From contig NZ_JAALJI010000006.1 in the NCBI RefSeq assembly GCF_011064595.1, positions 62,001 to 126,000 of the forward strand: a stretch of DNA of 64,000 bases, given 5' to 3'. Within the stretch, counting starts at the first letter, position 1. Every line of letters begins with the position of its first letter. The notes under the pieces were generated by a model. That model saw only the letters and a program-made list of their open reading frames with translations. It had not been told where the DNA came from and ran no database searches. The DNA comes from Paludisphaera soli (lineage in GTDB: Bacteria > Planctomycetota > Planctomycetia > Isosphaerales > Isosphaeraceae). The position numbers and the translations under genes are program-made. Positions 44,553-52,649 of this stretch are shown here, one piece after another.

Positions 44553-45692
44553 AGCTTGGGAGATCCGGACTTCGTGACGGACGGCCAGGCCCTTGGCGGC
44601 GGCGAGGCGTTCGTACAGCTCGGCGAAATGGGCGACCATGGCGTCGGCGCGGAACTCGGCCAGGGCGCGTTCGCGGCCGGCGGCGCCGAGGGCCCGGGCG
44701 CGGCGGGGGTCGCGGACCAGGTCGCGGAGGGCTCGCGCGAGGAGCGGGAGGTTCCCGATCGGGGCCAGCAGGCCGGTCACGCCGTCGACGACCACCTCGG
44801 TCGTCCCCGGCGCGGAGGTCGCGACGACGGGCTTGCCCAGCATCATCGCCTCCAGCACCACGTTGGGGAGCCCCTCGTACTCGCTCGGCAGCACCACCAC
44901 GTCGGCGGCCGCCATCAGGCGCGGGACGTCATCCCGGTGGCCGAGGAAGCGGACCCTCTCGGTCAGCTCGTACTGCACGACCTTCTTCTCCAGCTCCCGG
45001 CGCATCGGGCCGTCGCCGACGATCGCGGTGCGGAGGTCGGGCTGGACGTGCTGGAGCAGGTCCAGCACCTTCAGCAGGTCCACCACCCGCTTCTGGGGGG
45101 CGAGCCGGCCGGCGAAGAGGGCGAGCTTGGCGTCGGGCGGGAACCCGATCTCGACGCGGACGGCCGCCGGGTCGACGGCCGGCGGCGGCTCGTCGGCGAT
45201 CCCCGAGTAGATCATCTCCAGCCGATCCTCGGGCACGCCGAGGCCCCGGTAGTAGTCGACCACGGCGTTCGAGTTGCCGACGAGCTTGTCGCAGGCCGTC
45301 GCCAGCCTCCGGTCGACGGCCTTCTCGACCCGCCCCTTCCAGAGGTCGACGGCCATCTCGGCGGTGACCACCACCGGCACCCCCGCGCGACGGGCGGCGA
45401 TCCGGCCGTAGGCGTTGGCGGCGAAGATCCAGGTCTGCACCACGTCGAACTCGCCCGCCTTCATCAGCCGCGTCAGCCGCCGGAGGGCGAACGGGTCGAC
45501 CTTGAACCGCTTGGCGATCGACCGGACCGGCACGCCGGCGGCGGCCAGCTCGGCCTCCAGCGGGCCCCCGCGCGTGAGGACGGCCGCCTCGACCTGGAAG
45601 CGGTCGCGCGGGAGGCCCTTGGAGAGCATGACCATCTGCTTCTCGGCGCCCGAGCGATCGAGCGTCGGGATCAGCTGCAAGACCTTGAGCAC
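44520..45692 (-). CDS. glycosyltransferase family 4, C-terminus supplied by repeat
   Basis: A 390-residue GT-B fold enzyme. LQLIPTLDRSGAEKQMVMLSK opens the N-terminal domain. The donor-binding domain has ALFAGRLAPQKRV, RVRFLGHRDDV, and the E-x7-E motif in LPSEYEGLPNVVLEAM. It transfers a sugar from a nucleotide-sugar to a lipid or glycan acceptor at the inner face of the cytoplasmic membrane. It follows the other GT4 gene by 16 bases, so the pair is co-transcribed. The last nine residues (SPLAGEGGP) and the stop codon come from the dispersed palindromic repeat, so the original C-terminus was replaced. Confidence 0.87.
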   Translation of the reverse strand: MLKVLQLIPTLDRSGAEKQMVMLSKGLPRDRFQVEAAVLTRGGPLEAELAAAGVPVRSIAKRFKVDPFALRRLTRLMKAGEFDVVQTWIFAANAYGRIAARRAGVPVVVTAEMAVDLWKGRVEKAVDRRLATACDKLVGNSNAVVDYYRGLGVPEDRLEMIYSGIADEPPPAVDPAAVRVEIGFPPDAKLALFAGRLAPQKRVVDLLKVLDLLQHVQPDLRTAIVGDGPMRRELEKKVVQYELTERVRFLGHRDDVPRLMAAADVVVLPSEYEGLPNVVLEAMMLGKPVVATSAPGTTEVVVDGVTGLLAPIGNLPLLARALRDLVRDPRRARALGAAGRERALAEFRADAMVAHFAELYERLAAAKGLAVRHEVRISQAPSPLAGEGGP

Positions 45693-45708
45693 GTCGGGAG
45701 ACCTCGCT

Positions 45709-46881
45709 TCAACCCGATCGCTTCCGGGCGATCAGTTCCTGGAACAGTTGCCGATGCGTTCGCGCGACGGCCCGGATCGAGAACTGCTGCTCCACGCGCC
45801 CCCGCGCCGCGCGGCTCATGTGGAAGGCCCGGTCGAAGGTCGACCACTGCTCGACGATCGTCCGGGCGAGCGCGTCGGGGTCGCGCGGCGGGGCGAGCCG
45901 GCCGTGCTTGAAGTCGGCGATCAGCCGGCGGTTGCCCGGGATCGCCGAGGCGACGACCGGCAGGCCGACCGCCATGGCCTCCATCAAGGCGATGCTCATC
46001 CCCTCCTCGGTCGACGGCAGCACGAACAGGTCGGCCCCCCGCAGGGCGGCCTCCACGTCGTCGGTCGCGCCGGGGAGCGCGATCGCGGCTTGCTGGCCCA
46101 GCTCGCGGGCCAGGCGTTCGAGTCCCGGCCGCTCCGGCCCCTCGCCGGCGAGCGTCAGCCGCGCGGCCGGGAACGTCTCGCGGACGCTCGGCCAGGCCCG
46201 GATCAGCGAATCGAGCCCCTTCTCGGGCGCGAGCCGGCCGACGAACAGGGCGTGCGGGGCCTCCTGCCAGCTCCCCCGGCGCTGCCAGGGGCGGGCGGGG
46301 ATCGGCACGCCGTTGGGCAGGTCGTGGATCCGCGCCTCGTCGTAGCCGGCGGCGACCAGCTCGCCGCGGACGGCCTTCGAGATGGCGACGAAGGCGTCGG
46401 CCTGCTTGCAGCGGCGGGCGATCCGCGCGCCGAAGTTCCCCCGCGCCTGCCAGGCGAGATCGCCGGTCTCGCCGGCGCCCTCGGGGCGGAGGACGACCGG
46501 GAAGCCGCGGCGACGGCCGACGTCCACGGCGACGTGGGCGTCGTGCTTGAGCATCGAGACGTACGCCAGGTCCACCGGGTTCGCCTCCAGCCAGCGGCGG
46601 AGGTTCCGCATGTACAGCCAGGTGCCGACGAACCGCAGCCGGGAGGTCTCCAGCCGGTGGATCGTCAGCCGGCCGCCCCCCTTCGACCTCGGGTGGTCGA
46701 CCGCCTCGCGCGCCGGTAGCCCGGCGGCCTCGCCCACCGCCGAGGTCAGGACCGAGACGTCGTCCCCCTCGCGCGCCAGGGCCTCGGCCAGGTAGCCCAG
46801 CACGCGCTCGGCCCCGCCGATGAGCGGCGGGTAGCGGCGGGAGATCAGGGCCAGCTTGAGGGGGGGCGGGGTGTCGCTCAC
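45709..46881 (-). CDS. glycosyltransferase family 4
   Basis: A 390-residue GT-B glycosyltransferase distinct from its neighbour. LISRRYPPLIGGAERVLGYLAEAL is the N-terminal acceptor domain start. HALFVGRLAPEKGLDSLIRA, LTLAGEGPERP and LPSTEEGMSIALMEAMAVGLP (E-x7-E) form the donor domain. The GTG start is nine bases after hpt and the next GT4 gene begins 16 bases after its stop, so it is the middle gene of a three-gene operon. The two transferases probably add successive sugars to one glycan, but which one is unknown. Confidence 0.87.
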   Translation of the reverse strand: MSDTPPPLKLALISRRYPPLIGGAERVLGYLAEALAREGDDVSVLTSAVGEAAGLPAREAVDHPRSKGGGRLTIHRLETSRLRFVGTWLYMRNLRRWLEANPVDLAYVSMLKHDAHVAVDVGRRRGFPVVLRPEGAGETGDLAWQARGNFGARIARRCKQADAFVAISKAVRGELVAAGYDEARIHDLPNGVPIPARPWQRRGSWQEAPHALFVGRLAPEKGLDSLIRAWPSVRETFPAARLTLAGEGPERPGLERLARELGQQAAIALPGATDDVEAALRGADLFVLPSTEEGMSIALMEAMAVGLPVVASAIPGNRRLIADFKHGRLAPPRDPDALARTIVEQWSTFDRAFHMSRAARGRVEQQFSIRAVARTHRQLFQELIARKRSG

Positions 46882-46890
46882 GGTCGGCGC

Positions 46891-47406
46891 TCAGTCCTTG
46901 AGGATGCCGACGAAGGGCAGGTGGCGGTAGTCGTCGTCGTAGTCCAGCCCGTAGCCGACCACGAAGGCGTCGGGGATCGTGAACCCGCAGTAGTCCGGCT
47001 CGATCGGCGTCGTCTGGCGGCCGATCTTCCGCAGCAGGACCGCCGTCTTGACGCTCCGCGCCCCCCGGACGGCCAGGTGGTCGACCAGCGCCGCGAGGGT
47101 CTGGCCGGTGTCCAGGATGTCGTCCAGCAAAAGCACGTCGCGGTCGGCCACGTCCGGCGCCAGGGCCTCGTTGATCACCAGGGTCGACGACGTGGTGCTC
47201 GCCCCGCGATAGCTGCTGGCGTGGACCAGGCCGATGCGGTGGGGGACGTCGACGGCGCGGATCAGGTCGGCCAGGGCGATCAGGCTCCCGGTGAGGACCG
47301 CCACGATCGTCAGGGGCTTGCCCGCGTAGTCGCGCGCGACCTCGCGGCCCAGCTCGCGGACGCGGTCGTGGAGGTCGGTCTCGGGGATCAGGACGTCGAC
47401 GGGCAC
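46891..47406 (-). CDS. hpt: hypoxanthine phosphoribosyltransferase
   Basis: A 171-residue purine salvage enzyme of the normal length. LTGSLIALADLIRAV is the loop that follows beta-strand 1, and DVLLLDDILDTGQTLAALVD near residue 95 is the PRPP-binding signature. DYCGFTIPDAFVVGYGLDYDD near 145 binds the base. It converts hypoxanthine (and guanine) plus PRPP to IMP (GMP). The GTG at 47406 gives MPVDVLIPET; GAGGAG lies about 12 bases upstream. It is the first gene of an operon with two GT4 genes and is divergent from the sigma factor gene. Confidence 0.92.
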   Translation of the reverse strand: MPVDVLIPETDLHDRVRELGREVARDYAGKPLTIVAVLTGSLIALADLIRAVDVPHRIGLVHASSYRGASTTSSTLVINEALAPDVADRDVLLLDDILDTGQTLAALVDHLAVRGARSVKTAVLLRKIGRQTTPIEPDYCGFTIPDAFVVGYGLDYDDDYRHLPFVGILKD

Positions 47407-47529
47407 GGCGTCGCGACTCCTCGCGTTACAATGGGATGCGTCGGACGAAGGAGCCGCCCAGTGTAACCGATGGGCCCCGCGATCGAATAGGAGACGCGCC
47501 CGGATCGTCTCGTCGGGGTAGGAGTGCGT

Positions 47530-48108
47530 ATGCCCGAAGCCGCCGCGACCGCATCCATCACCGATGAAGCGCTGGTCCGGCGGGCTCGCGGCGGCGACCC
47601 GACGGCGCGCGAGGAGCTGTTCCTGCGGCATCGGGACGACGCGTATCGCACGGCGTATCGACTTTTGGGGGACCAGCACGACGCCCTCGACGTGGTGCAG
47701 GAATCGCTGATGAAGGCCTTCGCCCGGCTGTCGGAGTTCGACGGCCGGGGGGGCTTCCGGTTCTGGCTGCTTCGGATCGTCGTCAACACGGCCCTCGACC
47801 AGGGGAGGCGGAGGAAGCGGCGGAAGTACGTGACCCTGGAGGGCGAGCCCGCGAGCCCCTCCCCGGACGACGACCCGGCGCGGGGGCTGCATCGGCAGGA
47901 CCTCCGGCGGGCCCTCGACGTGGCGCTGGGGAACCTGTCCCCGATCTTGCGGGCCACCTTCGTCCTCTTCGCCGAGCTGGGATTGAGCTACAAGGAGATC
48001 GCCGAGGCCCAGGAAGTCCCGATCGGCACCGTGATGAGCCGGATCAGCGCCGCCCGCAAGAAGCTCCAGGCCGAGCTGGATTGGGACCGCCTGAAGGACC
48101 TCGATTGA
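47530..48108 (+). CDS. ECF-type RNA polymerase sigma factor
   Basis: A 192-residue sigma-70-family factor with only region 2 (EELFLRHRDDAYRTAYRLLG, DVVQESLMKAFARL, RFWLLRIVVNTALDQGRRRK) and region 4 (LSYKEIAEAQEVPIGTVMSR). It lacks regions 1 and 3, as extracytoplasmic-function factors do. The ATG at 47530 is preferred because AGGAG ends six bases before it; a GTG two codons earlier is possible. The next gene, a membrane protein with a cytoplasmic N-terminus, starts 34 bases later and could be its anti-sigma factor. Regulated promoters are unknown. Confidence 0.9.
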   Translation: MPEAAATASITDEALVRRARGGDPTAREELFLRHRDDAYRTAYRLLGDQHDALDVVQESLMKAFARLSEFDGRGGFRFWLLRIVVNTALDQGRRRKRRKYVTLEGEPASPSPDDDPARGLHRQDLRRALDVALGNLSPILRATFVLFAELGLSYKEIAEAQEVPIGTVMSRISAARKKLQAELDWDRLKDLD

Positions 48109-48142
48109 ATCGAATCGAGTCGAATCGAGAGGATGGCAGACG

Positions 48143-48607
48143 ATGCGAGGAGAAGCCGAGAACCGCGAGTCGACCCGACTCGAACGCCTGTGGGAGGCGA
48201 CCCGCCCCCCCGCGCCCTCGGCCGAGGCCTGGGACCGCGTCTGGGCCGCCGTGAACGCCCCCGAGGAACGGCGCGCGACCTTGACCATGCCCCCCGCCCC
48301 TTCCCGAGGCCGCCGCTGGGCCTCGATCGGCCTGGTGCTGGCCGCGCAGGCCGCCGCGATCCTGCTGGCCGTGGGCCTCGCCCTGCGGGGCGATGGCCCC
48401 GCGCCCGACGCCGGCCTCGTCTCGCGCACGGCGACCGCCGTCGTGAGGATCGAGGAAGGCCAACTCGTGCTGATCCGCTCCGACGCCGACGTCGTCCAGA
48501 CCACCGACCTGTCCGCCCAGGCGGGTGCGGCGGGCGTCGACGCCTGGTACCTCGTCTTCAACCTCCTGGAATCGATGGCCGGCCCGGTCGTCGCGATGTC
48601 CCGGTGA
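48143..48607 (+). CDS. single-span membrane protein, candidate anti-sigma factor
   Basis: A 154-residue protein. About 55 N-terminal residues are cytoplasmic and contain RLERLWEATRPPAPSAEAWDRVW. One membrane helix follows (ASIGLVLAAQAAAILLAVGLAL), then a periplasmic domain of about 80 residues (VVRIEEGQLVLIRSDADVVQ, FNLLESMAGPVV). The topology and position directly downstream of an ECF sigma gene fit an anti-sigma factor. No zinc-anti-sigma (HxxxCxxC) motif is present, so it would be a different type. GAGGATGG precedes the ATG. Repeat copy D follows the stop. Confidence 0.7.
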   Translation: MRGEAENRESTRLERLWEATRPPAPSAEAWDRVWAAVNAPEERRATLTMPPAPSRGRRWASIGLVLAAQAAAILLAVGLALRGDGPAPDAGLVSRTATAVVRIEEGQLVLIRSDADVVQTTDLSAQAGAAGVDAWYLVFNLLESMAGPVVAMSR

Positions 48608-48640
48608 GCGCGGCCGGAAGCCCGCCCGACCGGCCCCTCC

Positions 48641-48931
48641 CCCCTTCCCCCCCGGCGGGGGAAGGTGGCCCGCAGGGCCGGATGAGGGGGACCATCAAGC
48701 CGGACGAGGCGAGGATGCGACGGCTTTCGCTGATTCCCTTCCCCCCTGGCGGGGGAAGGTGGCCCGCAGGGCCGGATGAGGGGGGGACGAGCGAGACGAC
48801 TCTCGGAGCTTCAACGGGGCCTTCCGAGGGCGTGGCCGCTCGGACGGCGCGTCGAAATCCGAAGCTCCTCGCGAGCGTCCCCCCCTCATCTGACCGCTTC
48901 GCGGTCTGTCTTCCCCCGCCAGGGGGGAAGA
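48641..48931. repeat. palindromic intergenic repeat, copy D (three half-elements)
   Basis: Two direct copies (48641-48690 and 48737-48787), each CCTTCCCCC..GGGGGAAGG plus GTGGCCCGCAGGGCCGGATG, are followed by one inverted copy (48879-48931) ending CGCCAGGGGGGAAG. This is the only copy between co-directional genes. The reading frame of the lipoprotein gene downstream is open through all of it. Confidence 0.8.
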
Positions 48932-49029
48932 CCGTTCCAGCCTCGGACTCTGTCGAGGCCGGAAACTGGTGGCCTGGGCGGCCCGCCCGGGCGTCGAGCG
49001 CCGGGGGCCGCATCGCCGCCTCCCTGCTG

Positions 49030-49497
49030 GTGGCGAGCCTGACGCTCGTTTCGGGCTGTTCGCCGCGCCCGTCGTCGCCACCCCCGGCTCCCGAGGCGAA
49101 GCCCGCGCCGACGGCCTCGCCGACCGCCCCGGCTCGCCAGGTGACGGTCTTCGCGATCGAGGCGGAGCCAAACTCGTCGGCGATCGACCCGAGGCTGACG
49201 TCGGTCCGGGTGCAGCTTCGGAAGATCCTGCCCGATCACGGCTTCCGGCTGATCGAGTCGCGCAGCGAGCGGCTCGCCGCCGGCTCCACCCTGGCCTGCG
49301 ACCTGGGCGCGGGCCGGGTGGCCGAGACGACGCTGGAGAGCGACGTCGACGGCCGCGTCACGCTCCGCTGCACCTTCCAGGAAGGCGACGCACCCCCCTT
49401 TCAGACCGTCGTCGACGCCCCCGAGAATCAGTTGTTCTTCTACGAGCGCTCGCTCCGCGACGGCGCGCGAGTGCTGATCGGCGTCGGGGCGCGGTGA
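49030..49497 (+). CDS. lipoprotein of unknown function, start unresolved
   Basis: The well-supported part is LVASLTLVSGCSPRPSSPPP, a lipobox with modification Cys, followed by a proline-rich linker. A domain then begins VTVFAIEAEPNSSAIDPRLT and continues VRVQLRKILPDHGFRLIESR and FFYERSLRDGARVLIGVGAR. The frame is open far upstream, through repeat copy D to an ATG at 48715, which cannot be the original start. The GTG at 49030 leaves too short a signal peptide (10 residues before Cys), so the true start may be lost or non-standard. The repeat may have displaced the normal start and promoter. Function unknown. Confidence 0.6.
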   Translation: MASLTLVSGCSPRPSSPPPAPEAKPAPTASPTAPARQVTVFAIEAEPNSSAIDPRLTSVRVQLRKILPDHGFRLIESRSERLAAGSTLACDLGAGRVAETTLESDVDGRVTLRCTFQEGDAPPFQTVVDAPENQLFFYERSLRDGARVLIGVGAR

Positions 49498-49604
49498 GAC
49501 GCGCGGTTGGGGCTGGGTGCGTCGTTTGACCTCGCCGGACCGGGCGGCTAACCTGGCTTCCGGGAGACTCCCACGATCCGACGGAGCGAACGGGACATCG
49601 ACTC

Positions 49605-49919
49605 ATGAGCGCCGCGAGGACGATCCCCGTCATCGCCGAATACATCGCGATCCGGCCGGGCTACTGCGGCGGCAAGCCGCACATTGCAGGCCATCGGATC
49701 AAGGTGCAGCACATCGCCGTCTGGCACGAACAGATGGGGATGTCGCCCGAGGAGATCGCGGCGACCTATCCGACGCTCGAACTCCCGGCCGTCTACGCCG
49801 CCCTGGCCTACTACCATTCGCACCGGGACGAGGTCGACGCGGACATCGAGGCGGACGACCGCTTCGTCGCCGAGCAGCAGGCGAAGGCCGGCCCGTCGCT
49901 CGCCCGCGAGAAGATCTAA
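49605..49919 (+). CDS. DUF433 antitoxin-type protein
   Basis: A 104-residue protein. YIAIRPGYCGGKPHIAGHRIKV is the DUF433 N-terminal strand and helix, and HEQMGMSPEEIAATYPTLELPAVYAALAYYHSHRDE is the winged helix-turn-helix that follows. DUF433 proteins are usually the DNA-binding antitoxins of VapBC-like modules with a DUF5615 PIN-type nuclease. No such nuclease follows: the 104 bases to the next gene have no PIN-like ORF. The lysine/acidic tail (QQAKAGPSLAREKI) is normal for the family. It may be an orphan regulator or a remnant of a module. Confidence 0.8.
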   Translation: MSAARTIPVIAEYIAIRPGYCGGKPHIAGHRIKVQHIAVWHEQMGMSPEEIAATYPTLELPAVYAALAYYHSHRDEVDADIEADDRFVAEQQAKAGPSLAREKI

Positions 49920-50023
49920 AGCGAGCAGGCCAACTTCCCGTCGATGGCGACCGAGATCAGCCCGGTCGGCTCGCCTCCGGCCGCCATCCGCCGGCGGCGT
50001 ATCGCGTTCGCCTGAGGAGAGGC

Positions 50024-50368
50024 ATGAACTTCTACAGCGCCCGCCTCCTCTTGGTCATCTTGATAGACGACCGACCGCGCCGAACGAATACGTGGGATGA
50101 GATCATCGTGACCTTCCGGGCTCGGGACTTCGCCCACGCCTTCGCAAGGGCGCTGGAGGTTGGTCGATCTCACGAGACGGAGTACGAAAACCTCCGCCGT
50201 CAGAGGGTCCGTTGGGCTCTGGTCGAGGTACTGACCCTCGACTTCGTCGGCAGGCGCGTCGATGGAGCGGAGGTGGCGTCACGGATGTTCGACCGACGAT
50301 CCAAGGAGGCCATCCCGTTCGACACGCAGTTCCGGCCCGAGGAGTCGACTCCCTCGCAGAGCTTCTGA
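50024..50368 (+). CDS. DUF4288 domain protein
   Basis: A 114-residue protein: MNFYSARLLLVILIDDRPRR, then IIVTFRARDFAHAFARALEVGRSHETEYENLR and VRWALVEVLTLDFVGRRV. This alpha/beta pattern with an internal aromatic-Tyr-Asn segment fits DUF4288. Function of the family is unknown; members often sit near toxin-antitoxin or contact-dependent systems. GAGGAGAGG precedes the ATG at 50024. It lies about 100 bases after the DUF433 gene and could be in the same transcript. Confidence 0.72.
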   Translation: MNFYSARLLLVILIDDRPRRTNTWDEIIVTFRARDFAHAFARALEVGRSHETEYENLRRQRVRWALVEVLTLDFVGRRVDGAEVASRMFDRRSKEAIPFDTQFRPEESTPSQSF

Positions 50369-50519
50369 GGTGCGGCTTCGAATGGAGGTGGTCAGGTCTC
50401 GTCGACAAAGGCTGAGTTCGCCTTGCGGTGACCCTGGCCGTGCCCGTTTGGGAACGACTCAAACCAGGGAGATTCGAGACCGGGTTGAGTTCGTTTGAAG
50501 GCCACGGCCGTCCTCAACG

Positions 50520-50559
50520 CCGAACGCCCCGGCGGCCGGTGGGCCGTCGGGGCGTTCGG
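50520..50559. terminator. 18-bp stem-loop between convergent genes
   Basis: CCGAACGCCCCGGCGGCC (50520-50537) pairs with GGCCGTCGGGGCGTTCGG (50542-50559) with one mismatch. It is roughly midway between the DUF4288 gene and the end of the aldolase gene, and is the strongest hairpin in this 377-base gap. The remainder of 50369-50745 shows nothing else. Confidence 0.65.
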
Positions 50560-50745
50560 ATGAACCAGACTCATAAGGTGAGGCGGGGCCTTCCCTGGCC
50601 CGTCAGCCTTCGGGTCGCGGATCCATCCTTGGGGCGACCTTCGGGCGAGAGCCTTCTCGATCCGGTCTTCCCTGACCGGCCCGGCGTCCCTGCCGACACA
50701 CCTGTTATCGGCGTCGGCCGGGGGGCCCTGCACTTTTTCCGGCGG

Positions 50746-51810
50746 TCAGGCGATGGTGATCGAGTCGTCGAGGTAGACGTCCTGGATGGCGTTGAGGAGC
50801 TTGACGCCGTCGGCCATGGGGCGCTGGAAGGCCTTGCGGCCGGAGATCAGGCCCATGCCGCCGGCCCGCTTGTTGATGACGGAGGTCCGGATGGCCTCGG
50901 CGGAGTCGTTCTTGCCGCTGGCGCCGCCGGAGTTGATCAGCCCGGCGCGGCCCGTGTAGCAGTTGAGGATCTGGTAGCGGCAGAGGTCGATCGGGTTGTC
51001 GGTCGACAGCTCCGTGTACATCCGCTCGTCGAGCTTGCCGTAGCTGGAGCCGCCCATGTTCAGGGCCTTGAAGCCGCCGTTGTTCTCCGGGAGCTTCTGC
51101 TTGATGATGTCGGCCTCGATCGTCACGCCCAGGTGGTTGGCCTGGCCGGTGAGGTCGGCGGCGACGTGGTAGTCCTTGTCGGTCTTGAACGCGTCGTTCC
51201 GCAGGTAGCACCAGAGGACCGTCGCCATCCCCAGCTCGTGGGCCCGGTAGAAGGCCTCGGCGACCTCGATGATCTGCCGGCCGCTGTTCGGCGAGCCGAA
51301 GTAGATCGTGGCGCCGATCGCGGCGGCGCCCATGTCGTACGCCTCCTCGACCTTGCCGAACATGATCTGGTTGGCCTGGTTCGGGAACGTCAACAGCTCG
51401 TTATGGTTGATCTTCACCATGAACGGGATCTTGTGGGCGTACTTGCGCGCCACCATCCCGAGCACGCCGAACGTGCTGGCGACGGCGTTGCAGCCGCCGT
51501 CGATCGCGAGCTTGACGATGTTCTCGGGGTCGAAGTACGCCGGGTTCTTGGCGAAGCTCGCCCCGCCCGAGTGCTCGATCCCCTGGTCGACCGGCAGGAT
51601 CGACAGGTAGCCGGTGCCGGCGAGGCGGCCGGCGTTGAACAGCCAGGAGAGGTTGCCCAGTACGCGCAGGTTGCGGTCGCTGGGGACGAAGATCCGATCG
51701 ACGAAGTCGGGGCCGGGCAGGTGCAGCGACTCCTTGGGGATCGCCGTGCACTTGTAATTCAGCAGGGCGTCGGCTTCGCTGCCGAGCGCGTCGTGGATCA
51801 CGGACGCCAT
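50746..51810 (-). CDS. fbaB: class I fructose-bisphosphate aldolase (DhnA/FbaB type)
   Basis: A 354-residue DhnA-type aldolase, close in length and sequence to E. coli Fba[19 protein letters not shown] is near residue 70. [15 protein letters not shown] near 235 holds the Schiff-base lysine, and [20 protein letters not shown] near 281 and [15 protein letters not shown] near 313 bind phosphate. It interconverts fructose-1,6-bisphosphate with DHAP and glyceraldehyde-3-phosphate. The ATG at 51810 matches homologues; an upstream in-frame start adds a low-complexity arm. The region 51811-52649 upstream holds repeats only. Confidence 0.92.
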   Translation of the reverse strand: MASVIHDALGSEADALLNYKCTAIPKESLHLPGPDFVDRIFVPSDRNLRVLGNLSWLFNAGRLAGTGYLSILPVDQGIEHSGGASFAKNPAYFDPENIVKLAIDGGCNAVASTFGVLGMVARKYAHKIPFMVKINHNELLTFPNQANQIMFGKVEEAYDMGAAAIGATIYFGSPNSGRQIIEVAEAFYRAHELGMATVLWCYLRNDAFKTDKDYHVAADLTGQANHLGVTIEADIIKQKLPENNGGFKALNMGGSSYGKLDERMYTELSTDNPIDLCRYQILNCYTGRAGLINSGGASGKNDSAEAIRTSVINKRAGGMGLISGRKAFQRPMADGVKLLNAIQDVYLDDSITIA

Positions 51811-52230
51811 GTTCGTGGCACTCCTACGCGGGCGTCGCGGCGGTCCCTCTCTGGGGGCGGAGGCCGGCGTCGGGCCGCGTACACATGAATGGGATTGAGA
51901 GGCTTGGTCGATGGATTGCGTCATCCATCACGCCCCGGGCGACGGCCCCAGTCGAGCGGGCCCGGGGGCGATTCGCTGCGTCCGGCGTGGATCCGTCCGG
52001 CCGCACGGTCCCGGAACCGGGCCGCCGGGTGAAGGAGGCCCGAACACGCCCGGGACAAGGCCCCATCATACAGATCGCCCGGCCCCGGTTGCAATGAGCG
52101 ATTCCGAGGCGGGGCCGAGCCCGGGAGCGTCGGGGACGAGGGAATCCCGCCGCCATTCGACGAATCGGGCCCATGATGGATAAGAGGGGATTCCACGCGC
52201 CGAGCGTCCGCCGGGAGGACTCCGGGACGT
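51811..52230. other. intergenic region upstream of fbaB
   Basis: About 420 bases without a gene. It must contain the fbaB promoter on the minus strand; no clear -35/-10 pair was seen. The sequence is GC-rich with only shadow frames. Confidence 0.35.
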
Positions 52231-52612
52231 GGATCCCGCGCCAGAAAGACGGCGAAGCGCGTCGAACGAACCCAATCTCCGAGGCCGTGCTTGCGACGTA
52301 AAAGGATCCGTATGAGTGACTTGAGGCTGTCGACGTCGAATTGGCTTCGCGCGAACGAACCCAAATCCGGGACGCCGCGTGCCACGGGTTCGGAGGAACC
52401 GTGAATCGGCGTCGGGCCGGTCCAAGCCGTCGCCGAAGCCCCCGGCCGGTCCACGGGGCGACCGACCCCGTGACTTCCAAGGCGCGAGAAAGACGGCGAA
52501 AGCGCGCCGAACGAACCCAATTTCCGAGGCCCGGCTTGCGACGCAACGCTATGGAAGGAAAAACCTTGGGGCAATCAAAGCCGGATTGGCTTCGCTCGAA
52601 CGAACCCAATCT
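52231..52612. repeat. duplicated intergenic unit with four GAACGAACCCAA boxes
   Basis: GAACGAACCCAA occurs exactly four times, at 52264, 52353, 52509 and 52598, spaced 89, 156 and 89 bases. Two imperfect direct repeats of about 135 bases (roughly 52231-52370 and 52485-52612) each carry a GAAAGACGGCGAA segment, a box followed by TCCGAGGC.CGGCTTGCGAC or similar, and a second box preceded by ATTGGCTTCGC. Nothing coding is recognised. Confidence 0.65.
52379..52478. repeat. core relative of the MITE-like element
   Basis: GTGCCACGGGTTCGGAGGAA and then ATCGGCGTCGGGCCG, CGCCGAAGCCCCCGGCCGGT and CACGGGG follow the order of the interior of the element at 11411-11510, roughly three quarters identical. 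The terminal inverted repeats are not present. It sits between the two halves of the duplicated unit at 52231-52612. Confidence 0.55.
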
Positions 52613-52649
52613 CCGGGCGGTCGGTTCCGCCGAGGTCTCTCGCCGCGGT

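Noticed and set aside
49920-50023. PIN-type toxin gene between DUF433 and DUF4288
   Set aside because: Only about 100 bases are available and no PIN-like acidic motif or ORF is present.
50428-51888. 486-codon plus-strand frame over the fbaB gene
   Set aside because: It is antisense to a clear FbaB and has Val/Asp/Arg-biased low-complexity translation.
52231-52612. CRISPR array
   Set aside because: The repeated box is only 12 bases, spacing alternates 89 and 156, the flanks are also repeated, and no cas gene is near.
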